Below, one piece after another: positions 1 to 6,503 of a stretch of 7,085 bases of DNA (the stretch's first letter is position 1; each line of letters begins with the position of its first letter). This DNA is from Deferribacterales bacterium UBA4806. Its GTDB lineage: Bacteria; Chrysiogenota; Deferribacteres; Deferribacterales; UBA228. Location: the NCBI GenBank assembly GCA_002402635.1, contig DHGE01000151.1, forward strand, positions 1 to 7,085, in the 5' to 3' direction. The notes under the pieces are model-generated. The model did not search any database. It saw only the letters and a program-made list of their open reading frames with translations, and had not been told where the DNA came from. A program made the position numbers and the translations under genes.

Positions 1-1336
1 TCAGATAACTCTTAATGGTTTTAAGAGTGTTCATGCTATTTTCATTGAGGATATCATTTTCAGCTAATTTATTTTCAAGCTCCTCCAAGCTTGTAGATTT
101 AATATTTATTATTCCTAAAGGAATATTTGAATTCTCAGTAAAGGCTAGGTCTCCATCTACATATGTTTCTAACAATCTATGCTTTAGGGGATTAACGTCT
201 AATAAGATTTTTGGTTTCGCTTCTTTAATTGAAGCCATAAGTGCTGATAAATGTCCAGCTAATTCTTGGAAATTCCCAGCACCAGAAATTGCTCCACCTC
301 TGGAATACTTGATAAGGTTCATATAATTTTTAGCAAGCTTCGGTGTTATATTTTCTATAGCAAAGCTGCCATTAAATTTAACTAAACCATCCAAGGTCTT
401 ATATGTTTTAACTGTTTTCTCATCTCCCTCAGCTGATAATTGTAGTCCACCTAGTTTTAAGCCTACTCTATAGGCCATAAATTCAGATGTTTGTGGTTCA
501 AAGCTAGATGTAAAAGTCATACTATCTAGCGCATAATTATAACTACTGTTATCCGATAAAGTGCTTAGCTTAGCTCCATTTAAAGATATCTTAGATATTT
601 GTTTTTCCTTTCCTGATTTTAAAATCTCCTCAACATCTTTATCTGATTTATTATTCATAAGTCTTGCAATATCTGTTGATGTTTCTTGATCAAATTTCAA
701 TTTCGCTAAAACTAACTTATTTATTTCATCATTATTTTTCAGCTGTATATTTACATTGCCAATAGAAAGTTCATAGTCTGGGTTATTAATAAGTATGTCC
801 GTATAGGCATCTTTAAAATTGCTATAATCATTCTCTAAAAGAGAGCTTAAATCAATTTTATTTGTTTTTATTTTTTCTATATCTCCATTAATACCAGCAT
901 CCGTTTCTATATTGTTTGTATACGTTAGAATTTTTATGCCTTTTAAATCTTTAACTGCTAGGTATTTGTCAAAGGGACCGTATATAAGTTTCAATTTATT
1001 GACAGATAACAATATGTCTGTTTTTTCTTCAACATCTGAGTATTCTTCCAATTCTGGCAAATGCTTCTTTAATAAATCTAAACTTACTTTAATTGAAGCA
1101 TCCTCCAGTTTTAATGTATAATGGGTTTTGTTAAAGAGTCCTGAATCATATGATGCTTTAAAGGTATTTGCATTTAAATTTACCTCCAACCCTTCATATT
1201 TAGAATTAATTTTCTCCTGAAAATTATTAATTTTCCCTGTATTTATGTATATGTTAGGGAAAAAAGCTACAGTTATAAAGATTCCTAACAAAATCACGAT
1301 AATGGAACTAGTAACTATTAATGCTATTTTTCTCAT
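1..1336 (-). CDS. Membrane-anchored protein resembling DUF945/YdgA family, partial (C-terminus off the left edge)
   Basis: An uninterrupted frame of 445 codons begins with ATG at 1336-1334 and runs off the left edge without a stop. GAGGG (1346-1350 on the plus strand as CCCTC) lies 9 nt upstream and supports this start. Residues 2-3 are R-K, followed by a hydrophobic segment at about 4-26, so the protein is probably anchored in the membrane with the rest outside the cytoplasm; no lipobox cysteine is seen. The body is rich in K, N, L and S with alternating beta-like segments. Residues 63-77 (YDSGLFNKTHYTLKL) resemble the Y-x-x-G-x-F-x-x-x-x-x-L pattern near the N-terminus of E. coli YdgA/YihF (DUF945), and a later stretch ending in FNGSFAIENI would fit the same family. 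The function of that family is poorly defined. Gene reality is near certain; family assignment is moderate and made by eye. Confidence 0.85.
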   Translation of the reverse strand, partial: MRKIALIVTSSIIVILLGIFITVAFFPNIYINTGKINNFQEKINSKYEGLEVNLNANTFKASYDSGLFNKTHYTLKLEDASIKVSLDLLKKHLPELEEYSDVEEKTDILLSVNKLKLIYGPFDKYLAVKDLKGIKILTYTNNIETDAGINGDIEKIKTNKIDLSSLLENDYSNFKDAYTDILINNPDYELSIGNVNIQLKNNDEINKLVLAKLKFDQETSTDIARLMNNKSDKDVEEILKSGKEKQISKISLNGAKLSTLSDNSSYNYALDSMTFTSSFEPQTSEFMAYRVGLKLGGLQLSAEGDEKTVKTYKTLDGLVKFNGSFAIENITPKLAKNYMNLIKYSRGGAISGAGNFQELAGHLSALMASIKEAKPKILLDVNPLKHRLLETYVDGDLAFTENSNIPLGIINIKSTSLEELENKLAENDILNENSMNTLKTIKSYL

Positions 1337-1376
1337 ATTATTAAACCCTCATATTATTTCTTTATTTATTAAGTTA

Positions 1377-1405
1377 TTCATAAACTTATTTTATGTAAAT
1401 TTCAA
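1377..1405 (-). promoter_or_regulatory. Candidate sigma-A promoter for the DUF945-like gene
   Basis: Read on the minus strand, TTGAAA (plus 1400-1405; 5 of 6 consensus bases) and TATGAA (plus 1377-1382; 4 of 6) are separated by 17 nt. The predicted transcript start is about 1370, giving a leader of some 34 nt that contains the GAGGG ribosome site. The match is plausible, but AT-rich DNA gives such matches often. Confidence 0.45.
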
Positions 1406-1418
1406 GGCTAATTTCCTA

Positions 1419-1447
1419 TTGTCTAAAAAGTTTAAATATTTTATTCT
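1419..1447 (+). promoter_or_regulatory. Candidate promoter for the 2-hydroxyacid dehydrogenase gene
   Basis: TTGTCT (1419-1424; 4 of 6) and TATTCT (1442-1447; 4 of 6) are separated by 17 nt. The predicted start of transcription is about 1454, right at the ATG at 1455. This fits the absence of a ribosome site in front of that gene, but both boxes are weak, so this is a suggestion only. Confidence 0.3.
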
Positions 1448-1454
1448 TAATTTT

Positions 1455-2432
1455 ATGAATCTACTTGTTACCTTCAAAGCAAAGGAATCGTATAAACATA
1501 TTATAGAGAATAGATTAAATAATTATGTTAATATCCAATATTTAGATGAAGAAACTTTTGAAAATAGAAAATCTACTTTTTCAAAAAGCCATATTATTTT
1601 TGCCTGGAATATATCTAAAGAGTTAATTGAAACTGATTATATATATCTTAAAAATTGTAAATTTATTCAATTATTAAGTGCCGGAGCTAACCATGTACCC
1701 TTTAAATTCATTAGTGATAACATTACTATAGCAAGTAATGTTGGGGCCTACGCAAAACCTATGGCAGAACATGCCTTAGGGCTAATTTTATCTCTCTCTA
1801 AATCCTTATTACCGAGGCATAAAGAATTGAAAAAGGGCATATTTAATCAATCTGCACAAAACAAATTAGTCGAAAACTTAAATTGTGGTATATTAGGATT
1901 CGGCGGAATTGGTAAGGCACTAGCTGCTTTATTTCAACCCTTTAATATGAAAATATTTGCAATTAACACTTCTGGATCCACAGATTATTTTGTTAATTAC
2001 ATTGGGACTTTAAAGGATTTAGATTATTTATTGCAACAAGTAGATATACTCATTATAACACTTCCACTCAATAAATATACACATAATCTAATAAATAAAG
2101 ACAAGTTAAACCTGATGAAAAAAGATGCTATATTGATTAATATAGCGCGGGGCGATATTATTGTAGAGGAAGACTTATTTGTTTTTTTACAACAGAATCC
2201 TGATTTCAAAGCTGGTTTAGATGCATGGTGGATTGAGCCATTTTCTCATGGTTTTTTTAAAACTAACTTTCCTTTTTTTGATTTACCTAATTTTCTAGGA
2301 AGTCCACATAACTCAGCTATTGTCCCTGGCATTATTGAGGAAGCTATTAATTCAGCATGTTCTAATATTATAAGCTTTCTATCTGATAAAAAAGTAAAAG
2401 GAATAGTGAACAGAAATGACTATAATTTCTAA
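1455..2432 (+). CDS. D-isomer-specific 2-hydroxyacid dehydrogenase, NAD(P)-dependent
   Basis: This 325-residue cytoplasmic oxidoreductase would interconvert a 2-keto acid and a D-2-hydroxy acid. The NAD-binding loop GFGGIG is at residues 148-153. The catalytic triad is visible as R232 (in NIARGD), E261 (in WWIEPF) and H285 (in GSPHNS). Length matches the family (310-340). The frame is open back to 1245, but the 70 extra residues are hydrophobic, AT-driven and overlap the divergent gene and its promoter. The family typically begins with a strand such as MxxLVTFK, which is what the ATG at 1455 gives. No Shine-Dalgarno sequence precedes this ATG. A TTG start at about 1419 is an alternative. The gene converges on xdhC, with stop codons overlapping by 4 nt, so it is not part of that operon. 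Glyoxylate/hydroxypyruvate reductase, D-lactate dehydrogenase or phosphoglycerate dehydrogenase-like activity are all possible; the substrate cannot be told. Confidence 0.9.
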   Translation: MNLLVTFKAKESYKHIIENRLNNYVNIQYLDEETFENRKSTFSKSHIIFAWNISKELIETDYIYLKNCKFIQLLSAGANHVPFKFISDNITIASNVGAYAKPMAEHALGLILSLSKSLLPRHKELKKGIFNQSAQNKLVENLNCGILGFGGIGKALAALFQPFNMKIFAINTSGSTDYFVNYIGTLKDLDYLLQQVDILIITLPLNKYTHNLINKDKLNLMKKDAILINIARGDIIVEEDLFVFLQQNPDFKAGLDAWWIEPFSHGFFKTNFPFFDLPNFLGSPHNSAIVPGIIEEAINSACSNIISFLSDKKVKGIVNRNDYNF

Positions 2433-3193
2433 TTCAACCTATTGTTGATATCTATAATCTGTGCAGCAATACTAATACCAATTTCTGCAGGTGTAATGCT
2501 CTTAATAGGAATTCCTATAGGACTATATATTTTTTGTAAGTCTTCTTGACAATTCCCAGAATTTTTTAATTCATATAAGATATGCTCTGCTTTCTTTTTA
2601 CTGCCAATAACTCCTATATATTTTACTGGATACTTAATAACTTCTTTTGTTATTTCCAAATCCCATTCATGATCACGTGTGACAACAACAACAAAGGAAT
2701 TTTCATCTAAATTTAACTTATCGATAGACTTTAAAAATTCATCTATTATAATCTCATCAGCATCTGGAAAATTCTCCCTATTTCCAAATTCTTCTCTATC
2801 ATCAACAATAATAACATAATATTCCATCAATTTTAACAATTTTGTTAGGGCCCTTCCCACATGCCCAGCTCCAAAAATGATAACTCTTTTCATTGTTTTT
2901 AGTGGTTCTACATAAATCGCCATAAAGCCACCACACATATAATTATAGCTCTCATCTAAAGTGTATTCGAAAACCTGGGGCTCTCCAGCATCATTTATAA
3001 TCTTTTGAGCTTTAACAATAATATCTCTCTCTACCCTTCCACCTCCTATTGTCCCTGATATCTTACCATCACTGTATACCAACATCTTTGAAGAAATCTT
3101 ACCCGGGGTAGAACCCCGGGTTTTTATAACAATGGCTAAGGCAGCTTTCCTATTACTTTTTTTTAACTCCTCAATTTCTTTAAATATGTCCAT
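2429..3193 (-). CDS. xdhC: XdhC/CoxI-family molybdenum cofactor insertion protein
   Basis: This 254-residue protein has the two-domain XdhC layout. The N-terminal XdhC_CoxI domain carries TRGSTPG (25-31) and GTIGGGRVE (47-55), followed by MCGG (86-89). The C-terminal Rossmann domain has FGAGHVGRAL (107-116), VTRDHEWD (171-178), IGSKKK (196-201) and the closing PAEIGISIAAQII (235-247). Known members bind the molybdenum cofactor, hold it while the terminal sulfur is added, and pass it to a partner hydroxylase; they are not part of the mature enzyme. This is the last gene of the operon. Its ATG lies inside the end of the catalytic-subunit gene (14-nt overlap), and the ribosome site there is weak (AAGAG-like, about 13 nt away), so translational coupling is likely. 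Codons 25-31 form a perfect hairpin (listed separately). The stop (TAG) overlaps the convergent dehydrogenase gene. The family is clear; the partner is inferred from position. Confidence 0.93.
   Translation of the reverse strand: MDIFKEIEELKKSNRKAALAIVIKTRGSTPGKISSKMLVYSDGKISGTIGGGRVERDIIVKAQKIINDAGEPQVFEYTLDESYNYMCGGFMAIYVEPLKTMKRVIIFGAGHVGRALTKLLKLMEYYVIIVDDREEFGNRENFPDADEIIIDEFLKSIDKLNLDENSFVVVVTRDHEWDLEITKEVIKYPVKYIGVIGSKKKAEHILYELKNSGNCQEDLQKIYSPIGIPIKSITPAEIGISIAAQIIDINNRLN
3101..3125 (+). terminator. GC-rich hairpin with T-run inside xdhC; possible terminator of antisense transcription
   Basis: ACCCGGGGT (3101-3109) and ACCCCGGGT (3113-3121) are exact reverse complements, forming a 9-bp stem around the 3-nt loop AGA. 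On the plus strand TTTTAT follows the stem, as in an intrinsic terminator with a short T-run. It would stop transcripts that run on from the 2-hydroxyacid dehydrogenase gene, which has no terminator of its own, about 670 nt after its stop codon. On the minus strand the same hairpin forms in xdhC mRNA near its 5' end, but AAGATT follows it, so it is not a terminator in that direction. It could also be only a result of encoding TRGSTPG. The structure is certain; the function is inferred. Confidence 0.5.
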
Positions 3194-5357
3194 AAAGAAA
3201 TTCGCTCTTTCTTTTCTCTTTTTTATAATAATCTGATGTTATAGGAAGATTTCTTAAACGTACTCCTGTGGCATTGCAAATTGCATTAGCTACAGCAGGA
3301 GCCACAGGTGGGACAGCAGGCTCACCAATACCGCCTAAAGGGGCCCCAGATTCTATAATATGTACTTCAATTTCAGGAATTTCGTTGGCCCTTAAAATAT
3401 CATAATCGTAGAAATTAACTACATTAGCTCCACCATTATCAAAGAGCATTTTCTCTTTAAAAGTTGTGCTTAGTCCCATAATAATAGCACCTTCAACTTG
3501 AGCCTTAATTATTGCAGGATTTATAATGCTCCCACAATCAACTGCTGCCACAATTTTCTTTACTTCAATTTCTCCTCTACTATCATCTATCCATACCTTT
3601 GCAGCCTCTGCTACGTACGTACCAAATGAATAATGTTGTGCAACACCATAGCCATAACCAATATCTTTATTATTCCAACCTATTTTTTCAGCAACAACTC
3701 CTAAAAGACGTGAAGCTCTTCTGTTGTTTGCAAGATGTGCTATCCTAAATTCCAATGGATCTTTCTGCGCTAATAAAGCTAACTCATCTATAAAAGATTC
3801 CACAGTAAAAGCATTATGAGAGCTTCCAACAGATCTCCAAAAGCCAACTGGTACTGGTAAATCAACTTTAACGAATTCAACATTTAAATTAGAAACATCA
3901 TAAGGCAAATTTTCTAATCCTTCAACAGCTGCACTATCTATACCATTGCGCATAGACCTTGGATTCACACGCTCCCAAATTGAAGGTATAGCTATCTTAT
4001 GATCCCATGCTAATATTTTCCCATTCTTATCAACACATCCAGAGATTCTTGAATAGTTTGCAGGTCTATAAAAATCATGTTTAAAATCATCTTCCCTCAA
4101 CCATATTAATTTTACAGGTCTCTTTATCTTTAAAGCAATCTCTATGGCTTGGATAACATAGTCGACCTCAGCTCTCCTCCCCAATCCCGTTCCTAAGTAT
4201 GTAGTGTGTATATTTATTTTACTTTCGGGAAGTCCTGTTAATTTTTTTGCAACTTCAAGCACACTAGTTTGGGCCTGTGTAGGAACCCATATAGTAACTC
4301 TATCACTTTCAAGCTGGACTGTGCAATTCATTGGTTCCATATTGGCATGAGCCAGATAGGGAAGTAAATATGTACTCGTTATTTTATTTTCTGCATTGTT
4401 TAAAATTTCTTTAGCTTTTCCATATCGTCTTGCAATAATCCCATCTTTATTAATATAGTTAGTAAGGGTATCTTCAATAAATTGTGTATTAAGGTTAGGA
4501 TTAACACCACTAGAAGCTTCTACTAAAACGGATTCTCTTGCTTTTAACAAATCTTCAATATTTTTTGAAACAATGGCTACTCCGTCTGAAATTTCAAAGG
4601 CATTAATAAAACCTTTTAAACTCTTTGCTTTTGTAATATCAAACCTCTTAACCTTTCCCCCGTAGCTCTGAGGCATTTTTACTGTAGCATATACCATATC
4701 ATCTAAAATGATATCTATACCATAAATAGCTTCACCGCTTACCTTCACATGTGTATCGGTCCTTTTTACAGGCTTTCCTATAAATTGGAACTTGCTTTTG
4801 TCCTTTAATGGCGGATGAAGAGGTGGAATCATTTTTTTTGCCTGATTAACAATTGCCCCAAATTTTACATTCAGTTTATTGGGGCCAAAAACTTTACCAT
4901 CTCTCGTATAACAGCTATTACCATCGACATTCCATTTTTTTGCTGCTGCCATTACCAACATTTCTCGAGCTGTAGCTCCAGCTTCTCTTAAAGTTTCATA
5001 CATATGCCTGATACTGGTAGAACCCCCTGTAAGCTGCGCTCCCATTTTTTGATCTATATACTCATCCTTAGCTAAGGCAGGATATATCTTAATATTTTCC
5101 CATTTAGCTCCCAACTCATCAGCGATTATTTGAGGTAATGAGGTGTATACACCTTGCCCCATTTCTGACTTATTAACAATAATAATAACCTCATCATCTT
5201 TTGAAATATGTAACCACATATTAGGTACAAACATGTCTGAATCGTTAATATCTTCTGCATTCAATATTTTTATTCCAAAAGGCGTGTTCATAATAGCTAG
5301 TGTGAATCCTGCTGAGCCAAGTATCTTTATAAAATCTCTCCTACCTAATTCTTTCAT
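3180..5357 (-). CDS. Molybdopterin-binding catalytic subunit of an IorB-type molybdenum hydroxylase, with twin-arginine leader
   Basis: This 725-residue subunit would hydroxylate an aldehyde or N-heterocycle using water and the molybdenum cofactor. The N-terminus has GRRDFIK (5-11) and a hydrophobic stretch to about 29, a twin-arginine leader as in isoquinoline 1-oxidoreductase beta subunits, so the complex may act outside the cytoplasm. Cleavage near ILNAED is unclear. Family landmarks are SEMGQGVYT (64-72), LTGGSTS (109-115), YLAHANMEPMNC (334-345), WRSVGSSHNAF (507-517), VDCGSIINP (606-614) and GGIGEPAVPP (675-684), where E679 is the expected catalytic base. The usual GGGFGRR loop reads GTGLGRR (389-395). 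A strong GGGAGGT ribosome site sits in the end of the [2Fe-2S] gene, which stops 2 nt upstream. The family is certain and full length; the substrate is unknown. Isoquinoline 1-oxidoreductase or aldehyde dehydrogenase is a family name here, not a proven activity. Confidence 0.94.
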   Translation of the reverse strand: MKELGRRDFIKILGSAGFTLAIMNTPFGIKILNAEDINDSDMFVPNMWLHISKDDEVIIIVNKSEMGQGVYTSLPQIIADELGAKWENIKIYPALAKDEYIDQKMGAQLTGGSTSIRHMYETLREAGATAREMLVMAAAKKWNVDGNSCYTRDGKVFGPNKLNVKFGAIVNQAKKMIPPLHPPLKDKSKFQFIGKPVKRTDTHVKVSGEAIYGIDIILDDMVYATVKMPQSYGGKVKRFDITKAKSLKGFINAFEISDGVAIVSKNIEDLLKARESVLVEASSGVNPNLNTQFIEDTLTNYINKDGIIARRYGKAKEILNNAENKITSTYLLPYLAHANMEPMNCTVQLESDRVTIWVPTQAQTSVLEVAKKLTGLPESKINIHTTYLGTGLGRRAEVDYVIQAIEIALKIKRPVKLIWLREDDFKHDFYRPANYSRISGCVDKNGKILAWDHKIAIPSIWERVNPRSMRNGIDSAAVEGLENLPYDVSNLNVEFVKVDLPVPVGFWRSVGSSHNAFTVESFIDELALLAQKDPLEFRIAHLANNRRASRLLGVVAEKIGWNNKDIGYGYGVAQHYSFGTYVAEAAKVWIDDSRGEIEVKKIVAAVDCGSIINPAIIKAQVEGAIIMGLSTTFKEKMLFDNGGANVVNFYDYDILRANEIPEIEVHIIESGAPLGGIGEPAVPPVAPAVANAICNATGVRLRNLPITSDYYKKEKRKSEFLYGHI

Positions 5358-5359
5358 TT

Positions 5360-5803
5360 TTACCTCCCTGAAGCTTTATGTATAGCAGATATAATTTTTG
5401 GATAGGTCCCACATCTGCACAGATTATTACTCATAGCTATTTTAATTTGTTCTTCAGTTGGATGAGGATTTTCTGAGAGAAAAGAGATTGCCTGCATTAT
5501 CTGCCCTGGTTGACAATATCCACATTGAGGTACTTCTTCTTCAATCCAAGATTTCTTAACTGGATTGTCATCATCTATTCCTTCTATGGTTGTAATTTTT
5601 TTATTAACGACATCTTTAATAGCTATTTGACATGACCTTGCAGCTCTTCCATCTATTAGGACTGTACAAGCACCACACACACCTGCACCACAACCATATT
5701 TTGTCCCTGTCAATTTTAAATGTTCTCTGAGCACCCAAAGGAGAGTAACTTCCCCTTCAACATCAACATTGTAATTTTTCTTGTTTACATTTAATGTAAA
5801 CAT
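5360..5803 (-). CDS. [2Fe-2S] electron-transfer subunit of the molybdenum hydroxylase (IorA/CoxS type)
   Basis: This 147-residue subunit carries electrons away from the molybdenum site through two [2Fe-2S] clusters. The N-terminal plant-ferredoxin-like domain has C38, C43, C46 and C58 (GCGAGVCGAC, then SC). The C-terminal helical domain has C94, C97, C129 and C131 (CGYCQPGQIM and LCRCG). All eight ligands are present. Reading CGYCQPGQ, where xanthine dehydrogenases usually have CGFCTPG, places it with the IorA branch. It has no export signal of its own, so if the large subunit is exported it would travel with it already folded. An AGGAGGT ribosome site (5807-5813 on the plus strand) lies 4 nt before the ATG. 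It is 18 nt downstream of the HAD gene and 2 nt upstream of the catalytic subunit gene. No FAD-binding subunit gene accompanies it. Confidence 0.96.
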   Translation of the reverse strand: MFTLNVNKKNYNVDVEGEVTLLWVLREHLKLTGTKYGCGAGVCGACTVLIDGRAARSCQIAIKDVVNKKITTIEGIDDDNPVKKSWIEEEVPQCGYCQPGQIMQAISFLSENPHPTEEQIKIAMSNNLCRCGTYPKIISAIHKASGR

Positions 5804-5821
5804 AAAACCTCCTTTGACACA

Positions 5822-6463
5822 TTATTTCACTAATATATCTAAATTATATATTGTTTCTAAATAATAGTCAAAGTCCTTACAATTTATGTATTTATCCCAT
5901 ACAATTGCTGTCTGCATATCAATTAATTTTGCTGTATGTAGATTAACAGAACTATTTTCAATAAAAACAGATTTTTTACAATTAATTCCAACCTTATCAA
6001 CAAACTTATGAAATCCTTCTATACTTGGTTTGGGAATGTAATCAGTATCTTCTATCGATATAATATTTTCAAAATATTCTTCTACACCTAATTGTTCGAG
6101 CACACACTTTGCATGATTTTTAGATGCATTTGTATATATAAAAAATTTACCTTTAAGTTTTGAAAGTTCACATTTTAGTTCTATATCTTTCTTAATAACT
6201 TTCTTATAGTCAATATTGTGTACATATAACAGGAATTCTTCAGGATCTATATTAAATTCCTTCATCAAGCCATAAAGTGTAGTACCATAAGTACTCTTAT
6301 AGTAATTTCTCTTTATAGGTATCTCCTCCTCTTTCATATGTAAATATTTATGCATAAATTCGTTGATTTTATCGCCTACAATTTTCATTATAGGCACTTT
6401 TGGAGAGTACAATGTCTCATCTAAATCAAAAACAAAATTCTCAATATGGTCATTGCTTTTCAT
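5822..6463 (-). CDS. HAD-superfamily phosphatase, SDT1-like pyrimidine 5'-nucleotidase
   Basis: This 213-residue soluble hydrolase has the HAD motifs in order: FDLDETLY (12-19; nucleophile D13, acid/base D15), FIYTNASKNHA (108-118; T111), IPKPS (143-147; K145) and FIENSSVN (167-174). The YYKSTYGTTLYGLM stretch (54-67) and TNASKNHA followed by LEQLG match the yeast Sdt1 group, which removes phosphate from UMP, CMP and related nucleotides. Where Sdt1 has DD in motif IV, this protein has E169-N170, so metal binding may be changed. It is the first gene of the molybdenum hydroxylase operon. No Shine-Dalgarno sequence precedes the ATG, and the predicted transcript start is only about 6 nt upstream, so the message may be leaderless. 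The fold is certain; pyrimidine nucleotide as substrate is a family-based inference, and other small phosphate esters are possible. Confidence 0.88.
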   Translation of the reverse strand: MKSNDHIENFVFDLDETLYSPKVPIMKIVGDKINEFMHKYLHMKEEEIPIKRNYYKSTYGTTLYGLMKEFNIDPEEFLLYVHNIDYKKVIKKDIELKCELSKLKGKFFIYTNASKNHAKCVLEQLGVEEYFENIISIEDTDYIPKPSIEGFHKFVDKVGINCKKSVFIENSSVNLHTAKLIDMQTAIVWDKYINCKDFDYYLETIYNLDILVK

Positions 6464-6475
6464 CTTTTATAGTTT

Positions 6476-6503
6476 ATTATAAAATAAATATTGTTTTTTG
6501 CAA
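6476..6503 (-). promoter_or_regulatory. Candidate promoter of the molybdenum hydroxylase operon
   Basis: On the minus strand TTGCAA (6498-6503; 4 of 6) is followed after 16 nt by a perfect TATAAT (6476-6481). The predicted start of transcription is about 6469, only some 6 nt before the first ATG of the operon. This is the best promoter-like match in the window. No operator or riboswitch-sized leader can fit between promoter and gene. Confidence 0.55.

Noticed and set aside
15..326. Plus-strand open frame of 103 codons (and a similar one at 912-1121)
   Set aside because: Both lie opposite the long minus-strand frame that is open from 1336 to the left edge and have no ribosome site or recognisable domain.
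1245..1454. A 70-residue N-terminal extension of the 2-hydroxyacid dehydrogenase
   Set aside because: It overlaps the first codons and promoter of the divergent gene, is AT-driven and hydrophobic with no family match, and the homology-consistent start is the ATG at 1455.
2024..2209. Minus-strand open frame of 61 codons
   Set aside because: It lies wholly inside the dehydrogenase gene, opposite its conserved catalytic region, with no own signals.
3101..3121. The xdhC hairpin as a terminator for the molybdenum hydroxylase operon
   Set aside because: On the minus strand it is followed by AAGATT, not a T-run, and lies inside an intact, conserved coding region.
5143..5385. Plus-strand open frame of 80 codons
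   Set aside because: It is antisense to the N-terminus of the molybdopterin subunit and its ribosome site; no support as a gene.
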